Assembly: GCA_001512915.1 (NCBI GenBank)
Contig: LFTC01000066.1
Span: 37,528 to 101,527 of the forward strand
Direction of reading: 5' to 3'
From: Clostridiales bacterium DTU083
Lineage (GTDB): Bacteria > Bacillota > Clostridia > Caldicoprobacterales > DTU083
Length of the DNA: 64,000 nucleotides
A program made the position numbers and the translations under genes. The notes below the pieces were generated by a model that saw nothing but the letters and a program-made list of their open reading frames with translations, was not told where the DNA came from and made no database searches. Below are positions 28,112-37,200 of this stretch, piece by piece; the first letter of the stretch is position 1, and each line of letters begins with the position of its first letter.

Positions 28112-29320
28112 ATGAAAGTATTAGTTATCAATGCAGGAAGCTCATCTTTAAAGTATCAGCTGATAAATACAGAAGATGAAAGTGTTCTGGCACGGGGAAA
28201 TGCTGAACGTATTGGTATTCCAGGTTCTTGTCTTAAACATGAACCTGCCGGAAAAGACCGTATAGAATTAAAGGCAGAATTCAAAGATCATACCGATGCC
28301 ATTAAAATGGTGATGGATGCGTTGCTTCATCCAGAATATGGCGTAATTAAAGATATGAGTGAAATTGGTGCAGTTGGACATCGTGTTGTGCATGGTGGTG
28401 AGAAATTCTCAGAATCCGTATTGATAGACGATGAGGTAATGGGAGCCATTAAGGAAAATATAGAACTGGCTCCCCTCCATAATCCAGCAAATATCATGGG
28501 CATAGAGGCTTGCCGTAAGATTATGCCGGATGTTCCGAATACCGCTGTTTTTGATACGGCATTTCATCAAACAATGCCCAAAAAAGCATTTTTGTATGCT
28601 GTACCATATGAAGCATATGAAAAATATGGTGTTAGGCGGTATGGATTTCATGGCACGTCACACAAGTATGTAGCTTTGCGTGCAGCCCAAATATTGAATA
28701 GACCTATTGAATCTTTGAAAATAATTACCTGTCACTTAGGAAATGGCTCCAGCATAACGGCAGTAAAACACGGTAAATCTATAGACACCAGTATGGGATT
28801 CACTCCTTTGGAAGGCTTACCCATGGGAACCAGATCCGGAAATATTGATCCGGCTATAATAAGCTATATGATGGAAAAGGAGAATTTAACCAGCGAAGAA
28901 GTAAATAGAATTCTTAACAAACAGTCAGGTGTCCTAGGCTTGTCAGGTGTCAGCAGTGACTTCCGTGATCTGTTTAAAGCAGCAGCAGAAGGTGTGGAAC
29001 GAGCTAAAATTGCACTTGATGTATTTGTTTATCAAGTCGAGAAATTCATCGGCGCATATACTGTTGCAATGGGCGGTGTAGATTGCATAGTGTTTACTGC
29101 AGGCATTGGAGAGAATACTCCTGAAATTAGAAAAGGAGCCTGCTCTAATCTTGGATTCATGGGTATAAAAATAGACGATGAAAAAAACAACAATATCCCC
29201 GGCAAATATAAAGAAGGGATCATAAGCACAGATGATTCAAAAGCAGATGTATTAGTAATTCCAACCAATGAAGAGTTAATGATTGTTCGGGAAACCATGG
29301 AACTGTTAGAAAAGAATTAA
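28112..29320 (+). CDS. ackA: Acetate kinase
   Basis: 402 aa. It makes ATP from acetyl phosphate, with acetate as product. [65 protein letters not shown] are all intact, including the catalytic arginines and aspartate. TAGGGGGTGG precedes the ATG, 12 bases after pta. Confidence 0.97.
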   Translation: MKVLVINAGSSSLKYQLINTEDESVLARGNAERIGIPGSCLKHEPAGKDRIELKAEFKDHTDAIKMVMDALLHPEYGVIKDMSEIGAVGHRVVHGGEKFSESVLIDDEVMGAIKENIELAPLHNPANIMGIEACRKIMPDVPNTAVFDTAFHQTMPKKAFLYAVPYEAYEKYGVRRYGFHGTSHKYVALRAAQILNRPIESLKIITCHLGNGSSITAVKHGKSIDTSMGFTPLEGLPMGTRSGNIDPAIISYMMEKENLTSEEVNRILNKQSGVLGLSGVSSDFRDLFKAAAEGVERAKIALDVFVYQVEKFIGAYTVAMGGVDCIVFTAGIGENTPEIRKGACSNLGFMGIKIDDEKNNNIPGKYKEGIISTDDSKADVLVIPTNEELMIVRETMELLEKN

Positions 29321-29339
29321 TGATTTTACGGTATGTTGC

Positions 29340-29368
29340 TTGACAAACCTTTTTGTGAAACCTATAAT
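29340..29368 (+). promoter_or_regulatory. Perfect-consensus sigma-A promoter of DUF177-rpmF
   Basis: TTGACA (29340-29345), a 17-base spacer and TATAAT (29363-29368). Exact match in both hexamers; about 30 bases before the DUF177 start. Confidence 0.85.
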
Positions 29369-29398
29369 AAATTATCGTAAGTCTATGGGGTGAAATTG

Positions 29399-29941
29399 TT
29401 GAAAATTAATGTCGAAGATATCCTGAAGGAAACAGGAGCCAGTAAGGGCTTTTGTGTTGACATTACCCTTAAGGATATCAATTGGCAGGGCGAGCCTCTT
29501 CAGTTCAGGACACCTATAAAGGTTGAAGGTAATATCACTAATACGGGTAACATACTTTTACTAAATGTTGCTATTCGGGGTTCCGTCACCTTACAATGTG
29601 TCCTATGCCTGGAGCAGTATGAGCATAACCTTGATTTTTCATTTGAAGCAAGGTTGGCCAGAGCTTCATCCGATATAAGCAATATGGATGTTGATGCTTT
29701 CTCATTAGAGGGAAATGAGTTTAACCTGCTTGACATAATTTGGGAATTTCTTTTACTAGAAATACCGATTAGAAAAACGTGTCAAGAAAATTGCAAGGGC
29801 ATATGTCCCGAATGTGGAACGAATTTGAATAAACAGACTTGTAAATGCAAAAATTCTGTGGAGGATGATCCTGATCTTACCTTGGATGAACGGTTACAGC
29901 TATTGAAGGATCATTTTTCCAAACAGGGCAAGGAGGTGTAG
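29399..29941 (+). CDS. DUF177 (YceD) family protein, presumed 23S rRNA accumulation factor
   Basis: 180 aa. The beta-rich N-terminal half contains the CVLC pair (QCVLCLEQY); near the end [13 protein letters not shown] and CKC add further cysteines, so a zinc site is likely. In other bacteria the family affects 23S rRNA processing. The TTG at 29399 sits correctly behind GGGGTGA; a GTG at 29390 overlaps that site. It is coupled to rpmF, the usual arrangement, with the rpmF ATG five bases after its stop. Confidence 0.9.
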   Translation: MKINVEDILKETGASKGFCVDITLKDINWQGEPLQFRTPIKVEGNITNTGNILLLNVAIRGSVTLQCVLCLEQYEHNLDFSFEARLARASSDISNMDVDAFSLEGNEFNLLDIIWEFLLLEIPIRKTCQENCKGICPECGTNLNKQTCKCKNSVEDDPDLTLDERLQLLKDHFSKQGKEV

Positions 29942-29945
29942 AGAA

Positions 29946-30125
29946 ATGGCTGTGCCCAAAAAGAAAACTTCCAGAGCAAGAAGAGACAAAAGAAGGGCAA
30001 ATTGGAAACTGACGGCGCCCAGTATTGTAGAATGTCCACAATGTGGAGAAGCTAAGCTAAGTCATCGTGTATGCAAAAAGTGCGGATACTATAACAAAAA
30101 GCAAGTTATAGAGGTGGCTGAGTAA
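29946..30125 (+). CDS. rpmF: 50S ribosomal protein L32, zinc-binding type
   Basis: 59 aa. [18 protein letters not shown] is the classic L32 N terminus, followed by CPQCG and CKKCGYY, two zinc CxxC pairs. The AAGGAGG site lies at the end of the DUF177 gene. A hairpin terminator follows, separating it from the fap operon. Confidence 0.96.
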   Translation: MAVPKKKTSRARRDKRRANWKLTAPSIVECPQCGEAKLSHRVCKKCGYYNKKQVIEVAE

Positions 30126-30140
30126 ATCTTGTTATTATTG

Positions 30141-30167
30141 AGAGCATCCTTTCAGGGTGCTCTTTTA
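30141..30167 (+). terminator. Terminator after rpmF
   Basis: AGAGCATCCT, loop TTC and AGGGTGCTCT (one G-T pair), then TTT and a T-rich stretch. Confidence 0.75.
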
Positions 30168-30207
30168 GTTTTAGGTAAATAAAAAGAATAATATTTTAAT
30201 TTTACTC

Positions 30208-30236
30208 TTGCATTTCATATTTAACTCTTATATACT
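30208..30236 (+). promoter_or_regulatory. Sigma-A promoter of the fapR-fab operon
   Basis: TTGCAT (30208-30213), a 17-base spacer and TATACT (30231-30236). The FapR box starts five bases after the -10 hexamer, so a bound repressor would cover the start site. Confidence 0.75.
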
Positions 30237-30240
30237 AGCT

Positions 30241-30257
30241 TTAGCATCAGGTACTAA
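30241..30257. promoter_or_regulatory. FapR operator
   Basis: TTAGCATCAGGTACTAA; its reverse complement TTAGTACCTGATGCTAA agrees with the 17-bp FapR consensus (TTAGTACCTGATACTAA) at all but one position. It overlaps the predicted transcription start of fapR itself, implying autoregulation released by malonyl-CoA or malonyl-ACP. Confidence 0.88.
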
Positions 30258-30296
30258 TAACAGATAATAGACTAAACCTATACTTGAGGTGAAAAA

Positions 30297-30869
30297 ATGG
30301 CACGAAATACCATGCCCAAAAAAGAACGGCAGCAGGCTTTAGTGGATATTATCAATAAAGATCCTTTTATTACTGATGAGGAACTCAGTGAAACATTTAA
30401 TGTTAGCATTCAGACTATCCGCTTGGACCGACTTGAGCTGGGCATTCCAGAGCTTCGGGAAAGGATAAGATCTGTCGCATCTGAAAATCAAAAAAAGCTA
30501 AGAAGCTTAGATGCTAAAGAGGTCATAGGAGAAATTGTTGATTTGGAACTCGGGGTCAGCGGTATTTCTATTTTGGAGACAACCGAGGATATGGTATTTG
30601 AACGTACCCAGATAGTACGAGGCCATTATATTTTTGCCCAGGCTGAATCATTGGCCATAGCTGTAATAGATGCAAAGGTTGCCCTGACGGGTGTTGCCAA
30701 CATTAAATATAAAACTCCGATTTTTGCTGGTGATAAGTTGGTAGCCAAAGCTAAGGTGATGCGAACCAGAGGGAATAAATATTTTGTATGGGTTTTTACT
30801 AAAGTTCGTCAACAGGAAGCATTTCGAGGTAAATTCATTTTAGTGACTATAGGCGAGGATAGGAGGTAA
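30297..30869 (+). CDS. fapR: Fatty acid biosynthesis transcriptional repressor FapR
   Basis: 190 aa. An N-terminal DeoR-like helix-turn-helix ([31 protein letters not shown], 25-55) is joined to a hot-dog fold effector domain (about 75-188), where malonyl-CoA/ACP binds. The [20 protein letters not shown] stretch is well conserved in the family. GAGGTGAAAAA before the ATG. First gene of fapR-plsX-fabH-fabD-fabG-acpP-fabF. Confidence 0.96.
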   Translation: MARNTMPKKERQQALVDIINKDPFITDEELSETFNVSIQTIRLDRLELGIPELRERIRSVASENQKKLRSLDAKEVIGEIVDLELGVSGISILETTEDMVFERTQIVRGHYIFAQAESLAIAVIDAKVALTGVANIKYKTPIFAGDKLVAKAKVMRTRGNKYFVWVFTKVRQQEAFRGKFILVTIGEDRR

Positions 30870-30873
30870 AGCA

Positions 30874-31881
30874 GTGAAAGTAATTGTAGATGGCATGGGT
30901 GGAGATTTCGCTCCCAGAGAAATCGTAAAAGGAAGCCTGACGGCAGCTCGGGAATACGGCATAAAAATTGTAATTACTGGAGACAGCGTCAGATTAAACG
31001 AAGAACTGGGTAAGTTAAACGCACCCAAAGATATTTTTGAAATAATACATACATCTGAAGTAATAACCATGGAAGACAGCCCAGTAAAAGCTATTAGAAG
31101 CAAAAAGGACAGCTCAATGGTAAAGGGATTGGAAATGGTGCGCGGAAATGCTGACACTGTGTTGGTATCAGCTGGAAGCACAGGTGCCTTGTTGGCAGGC
31201 GGATTGCTAAAAGTAGGCCGTATTAAAGGAATTGATCGCCCTGCGCTTACTTCACTGCTTCCTTTTAGAAAAAAAAGCACCCTTTTATTGGATATGGGTG
31301 CCAATACGGAATGCAAACCTGTAAATTTGGCTCAATTTGCTTTGATGGGTACAATTTATATGGAAAATGTATTAGGAAGAAAGAATCCCACTGTGGGATT
31401 ATTGAACATCGGCACAGAAGAAACCAAGGGAACCGAATTATATAAAAATGCATATCAAATGATTAGCAAACTTAAAAATATCAATTTTGTTGGAAACATA
31501 GAAGCCAGGGATGTGCCGGAAGGTGCAGTTGATATACTGGTATGCGATGGGTTTACAGGCAATATTGTATTGAAATATACTGAAGGTTTGGCTTCCAGTT
31601 TGTTTGCTATGCTCAAAGATGCTATGACTCAAAATGCTGTAAGCAAGCTTGCAGCTTTAGCTTTAAAGCCCAGCCTGAAACAATTTAAAAAGAAAATGGA
31701 TTATACAGAAATTGGCGGAGCGCCGCTTTTGGGCATCAACGGAGGAATAATTAAAGCACATGGCAGTTCTAATGCAACTGCAATAAAAAATGCTATACGC
31801 CAGGGCATAGCTTATATGGAAAATGGAGTATTGGAACGTATCCGATCAGCGGTTGAATCAGCTGGGGAGGACATAAGATGA
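30874..31881 (+). CDS. plsX: Phosphate acyltransferase PlsX
   Basis: 335 aa. It converts acyl-ACP to acyl-phosphate for PlsY. Conserved blocks: DGMGGDFAP, VSAGSTGALL, LLDMGANTECKP, GLLNIGTEETKG, VCDGFTGNIVLK. GTG start behind GATAGGAGGT, four bases after fapR. Confidence 0.96.
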   Translation: MKVIVDGMGGDFAPREIVKGSLTAAREYGIKIVITGDSVRLNEELGKLNAPKDIFEIIHTSEVITMEDSPVKAIRSKKDSSMVKGLEMVRGNADTVLVSAGSTGALLAGGLLKVGRIKGIDRPALTSLLPFRKKSTLLLDMGANTECKPVNLAQFALMGTIYMENVLGRKNPTVGLLNIGTEETKGTELYKNAYQMISKLKNINFVGNIEARDVPEGAVDILVCDGFTGNIVLKYTEGLASSLFAMLKDAMTQNAVSKLAALALKPSLKQFKKKMDYTEIGGAPLLGINGGIIKAHGSSNATAIKNAIRQGIAYMENGVLERIRSAVESAGEDIR

Positions 31882-32879
31882 AATCAGATTTGTTTTCTGC
31901 CGGAATAATTGGCGTAGGTTCATATGTTCCGGGAAACATAATCACCAATAAAGATTTGGAAAGAATCGTCGATACAACTGATGAATGGATTTTGAATCGA
32001 ACAGGAATACGAGAAAGACGAATTGCTGACGACAATCAGGCTGCTTCTGACCTGGGTACCATAGCCGCAAACAAAGCTCTTAAGAATGCCGGTTTGACTC
32101 CAAACGACATTGATCTTATAATTGTTGCTACTATTACTCCTGATATGAATTTCCCATCCACCGCATGTATTATTCAGCATAACTTAGGCGCTGTGAAAGC
32201 AGCTGCGTTTGATTTGGAAGCAGCTTGTTCCGGATTTCTTTATGCACTAAACGTTGCCAGCCAGTTTATCATGAATGGCTCTTATGAAAACATTCTGGTA
32301 ATCGGTACTGAATGTATGAGCCGTATAACTAATTGGAAAGACAGAAAAACTTGTATACTGTTTGGAGACGGCGCTGGAGCAGTTGTACTAAGTAAAGTAG
32401 AAAAAGGGTATGGATTTCTGTCCCAATATATGGGCGCTGACGGCAGCGGCAAAAATTTTCTCAAAATTTCGGCTGGAGGTTCCAGACTGCCTGCTTCCAT
32501 ATCCACTATTGAACAGAATCTTCATTATATTTACATGGACGGTAGTGAAGTGTTTAAATTTGCTGTAAGAATAATGGCTGATGCTGCAAAAGAAGCGATA
32601 ATTCGAGCGAATATTGAAAAAGAAGATATTGATTTTCTTATTCCACATCAGGCGAACAAAAGAATTATAGAAGGAGCTGCAAAGCGGCTTGAATTAAATA
32701 TGAGTAAAATAATTACTAATTTAGACCGCTATGGCAATATGTCAGCAGCTTCAATTCCAGTAGCCTTGGACGAAGTACTGGCAAAAGGAATGATAAAAAA
32801 GGGTGATATAATCTGCATGGTTGGTTTTGGTGCAGGTTTAACTTGGGCTTCCAATATCATAAGATGGGCTGTAGATTAA
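31878..32879 (+). CDS. fabH: 3-oxoacyl-ACP synthase III
   Basis: 333 aa. It condenses a short acyl-CoA with malonyl-ACP to begin each fatty acid. The Cys-His-Asn triad is C117 (EAACSGF), H257 (PHQANKRI) and N287 (YGNMSAAS). The ATG overlaps the plsX stop. Preference for straight or branched primers cannot be told from sequence alone. Confidence 0.96.
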   Translation: MKSDLFSAGIIGVGSYVPGNIITNKDLERIVDTTDEWILNRTGIRERRIADDNQAASDLGTIAANKALKNAGLTPNDIDLIIVATITPDMNFPSTACIIQHNLGAVKAAAFDLEAACSGFLYALNVASQFIMNGSYENILVIGTECMSRITNWKDRKTCILFGDGAGAVVLSKVEKGYGFLSQYMGADGSGKNFLKISAGGSRLPASISTIEQNLHYIYMDGSEVFKFAVRIMADAAKEAIIRANIEKEDIDFLIPHQANKRIIEGAAKRLELNMSKIITNLDRYGNMSAASIPVALDEVLAKGMIKKGDIICMVGFGAGLTWASNIIRWAVD

Positions 32880-32910
32880 TACTAGATTAAACTGAAAGGC
32901 AGGATAGCCT

Positions 32911-33843
32911 ATGAAAGTTGCATTTATTTTCCCTGGCCAAGGGGCTCAATATGTTGGAATGGGCAAGGACTTATATTCTCATTTTGATATCATAAGAAAA
33001 TTTTTCGATAAAACCAATCAGATTCTAAAAGAAGAATTTGTTGATTTAATTTTTTATGGCGATGAAGAGGATATAAAGAAAACAGAGAATACACAGCCTG
33101 GCATTCTGATGGTGAGTACAGCAATATCAGAACTATTAAAAAACGAGGGCATATATCCGGTTATAACTGCAGGGCTTAGTCTTGGGGAATACAGTGCTTT
33201 GGTGGCAGCCAAATCCATAAGCTATGAGGATGCCATTCCGTTGGTACGAAAAAGAGGCATTTTGATGAATGAAGCTTATCCACCAGGTAAAGGTACTATG
33301 GCTGCAGTTCTTGGTTTGGAAGCAGAAAAACTATTGACTTGCTGTAAAAAAGCAGCTGAATACGGTGTTGTAACCATAGCAAACTATAATTGTCCAGGCC
33401 AGCTGGTAATATCAGGGCAGGTTGAAGCTGTGGAAGCTGCTTCACAATTGGCGAAGGAAGCTGGAGCGAAACGAGTGATTCCCCTGCAGGTAAGCGGGCC
33501 CTTTCATACTTCACTGCTTCAGCCGGCGGGAGAAGCATTGTATGAAGAATTAAAGAAAGTCTCTATAAAAGAGCCTGAGATTCCGGTTATTTCTAATGTA
33601 ACAGCCAAACCAGCCGGAAGCTGCGAGGAGATTCGCGAGTTATTGGCACTCCAGGTTAGTCATCCTGTCCTTTTAGAAAATTCTATTCGGTATATGCTCT
33701 CTCAGGGTGTAGATACATTTATAGAAGTTGGCCCAGGTAAAGCATTGACAGGATTTGTTCAAAGGATCGATAAAAAAGTATCGGTATATAACATAAATAA
33801 TGTGGCTTCTTTGGAATTCGTATTAAACTTGCTTTTACTTTAA
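32911..33843 (+). CDS. fabD: Malonyl-CoA-ACP transacylase
   Basis: 310 aa. FIFPGQGAQYVGMGKDL opens the domain; the nucleophile is S90 in GLSLGEY, a common variant of GHSLG; SGPFHTSLLQPA supplies the catalytic histidine. It loads malonyl onto ACP. GAAAGGCAGGATAG before the ATG, in the standard place after fabH. Confidence 0.96.
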   Translation: MKVAFIFPGQGAQYVGMGKDLYSHFDIIRKFFDKTNQILKEEFVDLIFYGDEEDIKKTENTQPGILMVSTAISELLKNEGIYPVITAGLSLGEYSALVAAKSISYEDAIPLVRKRGILMNEAYPPGKGTMAAVLGLEAEKLLTCCKKAAEYGVVTIANYNCPGQLVISGQVEAVEAASQLAKEAGAKRVIPLQVSGPFHTSLLQPAGEALYEELKKVSIKEPEIPVISNVTAKPAGSCEEIRELLALQVSHPVLLENSIRYMLSQGVDTFIEVGPGKALTGFVQRIDKKVSVYNINNVASLEFVLNLLLL

Positions 33844-33857
33844 CTGGAGGGTAGAAC

Positions 33858-34601
33858 ATGAATTTAATTGGCAAGGTTGCTTTGATTACTGGCGCTTCCA
33901 GGGGCATAGGCAGAGCCTGCGCGTTAAAACTGGCAAAGTTGGGGGCCGATATAGCGATAAATTGCTCTAAAAACAAAGCACTGGCTGAAGAAGCAGCAAA
34001 TGAAATCAAAAATATAGGTAGAAAAGCAATTGTTATCCAAGCTGATGTTTCAAAACAAAAAGAGGTAGAATTAATGGTGGAGACCACCATAAAGCAATTG
34101 GGCAGTTTAGATATTTTAATTAATAATGCAGGAATAACAAGAGATTCTCTCCTGTTACGCATGAAAGAAGATGATTGGATCAAGGTGTTGGAGACAAATC
34201 TAAATAGTGTTTTTTTCACGACCAAGGCTGCAAGTAAATACATGATAAGGAAACGCCAGGGCAGAATTATAAATATATCTTCAATCATTGGCATTGCAGG
34301 GAATATTGGACAGGCAAATTATGCTGCTTCTAAGGCGGGGATAATTGGTTTTTCCAAGTCGGTTGCTAAGGAGCTGGCTTCCAGAAATGTTTTGGTTAAT
34401 GTTATTGCTCCAGGCTTTATTGAAACAGATATGACTGATGCTCTCAACAAGCAGCAAAAGGAAATTATCTTGTCGTCTATTCCTTTGAAAAGATATGGCA
34501 AACCGGAGGATGTCGCCAATCTGGCTGCTTTCCTTTCCTCCGAAGAAAGTTCTTATCTGACCGGCCAGGTTATATTTGTTGACGGCGGTATGAATATGTA
34601 A
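33858..34601 (+). CDS. fabG: 3-oxoacyl-ACP reductase
   Basis: 247 aa short-chain dehydrogenase. NADPH site TGASRGIGRACA, NNAGITRD, the catalytic Ser in INISSIIG, Y155 and K159 (YAASKAG), and IAPGFIETDMT. Reduces 3-oxoacyl-ACP. TGGAGGGTAG precedes the ATG. Confidence 0.96.
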   Translation: MNLIGKVALITGASRGIGRACALKLAKLGADIAINCSKNKALAEEAANEIKNIGRKAIVIQADVSKQKEVELMVETTIKQLGSLDILINNAGITRDSLLLRMKEDDWIKVLETNLNSVFFTTKAASKYMIRKRQGRIINISSIIGIAGNIGQANYAASKAGIIGFSKSVAKELASRNVLVNVIAPGFIETDMTDALNKQQKEIILSSIPLKRYGKPEDVANLAAFLSSEESSYLTGQVIFVDGGMNM

Positions 34602-34661
34602 TAATATGTTAACGTGTTGCATATTATAAGCAAAATTATAGTACATAAGGGAGGTGAAAAT

Positions 34662-34886
34662 ATGTTTGAAAAAGTCAGAGATATTATTGCTGAACAGCTG
34701 GGTATTGAGGCAAGTGAAATAACCCCTGAATCAACGTTTGTTGATGATTTGGGTGCTGACTCATTGGATATTGTTGAACTTATAATGGCTTTTGAAGAGG
34801 AATTTAATATGGAAATTCCCGATGAAGAAGCAGAAAAAATATCCAAAGTCGGAGATGTAGTCGAGTATCTTAAATCGCATTCTTAA
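34662..34886 (+). CDS. acpP: Acyl carrier protein
   Basis: 74 aa, highly acidic, four-helix. Serine 34 in [10 protein letters not shown] takes the phosphopantetheine made through coaD. The ATG at 34662 has a GGGAGGTG site; the frame is open to 34614 without one. It is followed by an unusually strong hairpin at 34897-34925 before fabF. Confidence 0.96.
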   Translation: MFEKVRDIIAEQLGIEASEITPESTFVDDLGADSLDIVELIMAFEEEFNMEIPDEEAEKISKVGDVVEYLKSHS

Positions 34887-34896
34887 TAATTCATTC

Positions 34897-34925
34897 GATC
34901 GGATTCCCTTGAAGGGAATCCGATC
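34897..34925 (+). other. Strong palindromic hairpin between acpP and fabF
   Basis: A 29-base perfect inverted repeat (arms GATCGGATTCCCTT and its complement around one base) 10 bases after acpP. No T-run follows, so it is not a normal terminator; it could stabilise the acpP message or reduce read-through into fabF. Confidence 0.7.
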
Positions 34926-35020
34926 CATCATCCTAATGCAATAATAATGTTCATATCTTTATTATTCATTCATCCTAATGAATTCCTTTCACTCCTTTCT
35001 ACAGTCAGGAGGTTTTAAAC

Positions 35021-36259
35021 ATGAAACACAGAGTGGTTGTAACTGGAATAGGTGCAATAACCCCTCTAGGCAACAATGTGGATACATTTTGGGAGAATAT
35101 TAAAAAAGGAAAAAATGGAATTAAGAAAATTTCTCGCTTTGATGTAGAAATCTTTGAAACTAGAATTGCAGCACAGGTAGAGAATTTCATACCTGAAAAC
35201 TTCATGGATAAAAAAGAAGCAAAGCGAATGGACCGATATACTCAATTTGCAGTAGCAGCTGCCCATATGGCTGTTGAACAAGCAGAATTGAATCTAAATA
35301 AGGTAGATGCAGAGCGCTTTGGGGTAATCCTGGGCACAGGCATAGGTGGAATCGAAACTTTAGAAAACCAAGCCAATGTTTTGAAAAACAAGGGACCAAA
35401 ACGTGTAAGTCCTTTTTTTGTACCTATGATGATAGCTAATATGGCTGCAGGACACATTTCGATCATATTTGGTGCAAAAGGAATTAATACAACTGTTGTG
35501 ACAGCCTGTGCCTCCGCTACAAATGCAATTGGAGAAGCTTTTAGGACAATTCGGGATGGATATGCTGATGCAATCATTACCGGCGGCAGTGAAGCTCCCA
35601 TCACCTCACTAGCATTGGCGGGTTTCTGCTCCATGAAAGCCCTTTCAGCTAATAATGATCCGGAAACAGCCTGCAGACCTTTTGATTTAAATCGTGATGG
35701 ATTTGTTATGGGAGAAGGGGCAGGAATTCTATTACTTGAAAGTTATGAACATGCGGTGAGACGGGGGGCTAAGATTCTAGCAGAAATTGCAGGGTATGGA
35801 TCTACATCCGACTCTTATCATATTACAGCACCAGCGCCGGAAGGGGAAGGAGCAGCACGATCGATGAGGGAAGCACTTAGAGACAGCGATATTGCTGCCG
35901 ATGAAGTGGATTATATTAACGCACATGGCACTTCAACTCCATATAATGATAAATTTGAAACTGCGGCCATAAAGTCAGTTTTTGGTGATCATGCAAAAAA
36001 ACTTGCTGTCAGCTCTACCAAATCCATGACTGGACACTTGCTTGGTGCGGCAGGAGGAATTGAAGCCATTGTCTTGATAAAAGCCATTGAGGATCAATTC
36101 CTGCCTCCAACTATAAATTACGTAACACCAGATCCCGATTGTGATTTGGATTATGTGCCAAATAAAGGACGAAAGGGAAAGGTCGAAATCGCAATGTCCA
36201 ATTCATTTGGCTTTGGTGGTCAAAACGCTTGTATAATAATGAAAAAGTTTTTTGACTAG
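35021..36259 (+). CDS. fabF: 3-oxoacyl-ACP synthase II
   Basis: 412 aa. The elongating condensing enzyme. [12 protein letters not shown] start, catalytic C163 ([13 protein letters not shown]), and the two histidines in [11 protein letters not shown] and [19 protein letters not shown] precedes the ATG. The 134-base gap after acpP holds the hairpin and a CATCCTAATG direct repeat (34929-34938, 34971-34980). Last gene of the fap operon. fabZ, fabK/fabI and acc genes are not in the window. Confidence 0.96.
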   Translation: MKHRVVVTGIGAITPLGNNVDTFWENIKKGKNGIKKISRFDVEIFETRIAAQVENFIPENFMDKKEAKRMDRYTQFAVAAAHMAVEQAELNLNKVDAERFGVILGTGIGGIETLENQANVLKNKGPKRVSPFFVPMMIANMAAGHISIIFGAKGINTTVVTACASATNAIGEAFRTIRDGYADAIITGGSEAPITSLALAGFCSMKALSANNDPETACRPFDLNRDGFVMGEGAGILLLESYEHAVRRGAKILAEIAGYGSTSDSYHITAPAPEGEGAARSMREALRDSDIAADEVDYINAHGTSTPYNDKFETAAIKSVFGDHAKKLAVSSTKSMTGHLLGAAGGIEAIVLIKAIEDQFLPPTINYVTPDPDCDLDYVPNKGRKGKVEIAMSNSFGFGGQNACIIMKKFFD

Positions 36260-36298
36260 TAATAGTTTTAATATTGTTTTATTCTAATTGCATCCGGG

Positions 36299-36338
36299 AA
36301 GGACGGTGCCTATGGTTTAATAAGGCATCGTCCTTTTT
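36299..36338 (+). terminator. Terminator of the fap operon
   Basis: AAGGACGGTGCCT and AGGCATCGTCCTT (one mismatch or wobble) around an 11-base loop, followed by TTTT. Confidence 0.85.
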
Positions 36339-36389
36339 GGTAAAATAATTCAACAATAAGATGAATTTAAACTCTATTATTAAATGTAA

Positions 36390-36418
36390 TTGATAAAAAA
36401 AGGGATAATGTATATAAT
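36390..36418 (+). promoter_or_regulatory. Sigma-A promoter of rnc-smc-ftsY
   Basis: TTGATA, a 17-base spacer and TATAAT (36413-36418), 40 bases before rnc. Confidence 0.75.
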
Positions 36419-36457
36419 TACACTAGTGTAAAAGCGGTTATAAGGAAGAAGTTGAAT

Positions 36458-37156
36458 ATGAATAATTCTGTACAACTTAATGAACTGTTTGATATATTAG
36501 CCTACGAATTCAAAGATATCCATCTTATTATTACAGCATTAACCCACAGTTCCTACGCTAATGAAGCCGGCGGGAAGATACCATATAATGAACGCCTTGA
36601 ATTCTTGGGCGATTCAGTGCTGGGATTAGTTATAAGTGATTATTTATACAAAACCTATTCGGATCTGTCGGAAGGAGAACTTAGCAAAATACGTGCTGGT
36701 GTGGTATCGGAGTATTCACTGGCGCAAAGAGCCAGAGAAATAGGCCTCGGATCTTATCTCAGGCTTGGCAAAGGTGAAGATAATTTTGGAGGCAGGGACA
36801 GATCTTCGGTGCTTGCTGATGCTATGGAGGCAGTAATTGGAGCTGTATATTTGGATGGCGGTTTGGATGCTGCCAAAACTTATGTATTAAACCAGTTGAG
36901 AAGTATTATAGTCTCTCAGTTAGCCGGAAAAGGCCATCAGGACTATAAGACCCGGCTTCAGGAATTGCTGCAAAGTCGTTCATCTCTTGAAATCACTTAT
37001 CGAATCGTCAGGGAAGAGGGGCCTGATCATGACAAGTGGTTTACTGCGGAAGTATACCATGGCGGGGCAACAATAGGCAGGGGGCAGGGCAAAAGCAAAA
37101 AAGAAGCCGAGCAACAGGCTGCATGCCAAGCTCTCAGTAAATTAAATAAAAAATAG
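36458..37156 (+). CDS. rnc: Ribonuclease III
   Basis: 232 aa. NERLEFLGDSVLGLV is the RNase III signature with the metal-binding Glu and Asp; DAMEAVIGAVYLD is the second acidic block. The C-terminal double-stranded RNA-binding domain (about 160-230) contains DYKTRLQELLQ and GQGKSKKEAEQQAA. It processes rRNA and mRNA hairpins. ATG at 36458 fits the AAGGAAG site better than the TTG at 36452. Confidence 0.96.
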   Translation: MNNSVQLNELFDILAYEFKDIHLIITALTHSSYANEAGGKIPYNERLEFLGDSVLGLVISDYLYKTYSDLSEGELSKIRAGVVSEYSLAQRAREIGLGSYLRLGKGEDNFGGRDRSSVLADAMEAVIGAVYLDGGLDAAKTYVLNQLRSIIVSQLAGKGHQDYKTRLQELLQSRSSLEITYRIVREEGPDHDKWFTAEVYHGGATIGRGQGKSKKEAEQQAACQALSKLNKK

Positions 37157-37200
37157 ACATATAGTACAATTTATGATGCTTAAGATGAGGTGTTGAAATA

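Noticed and set aside
33719-34294. 191-codon minus-strand frame across fabD-fabG
   Set aside because: Antisense to two well-conserved genes, with no ribosome site or recognisable domain.
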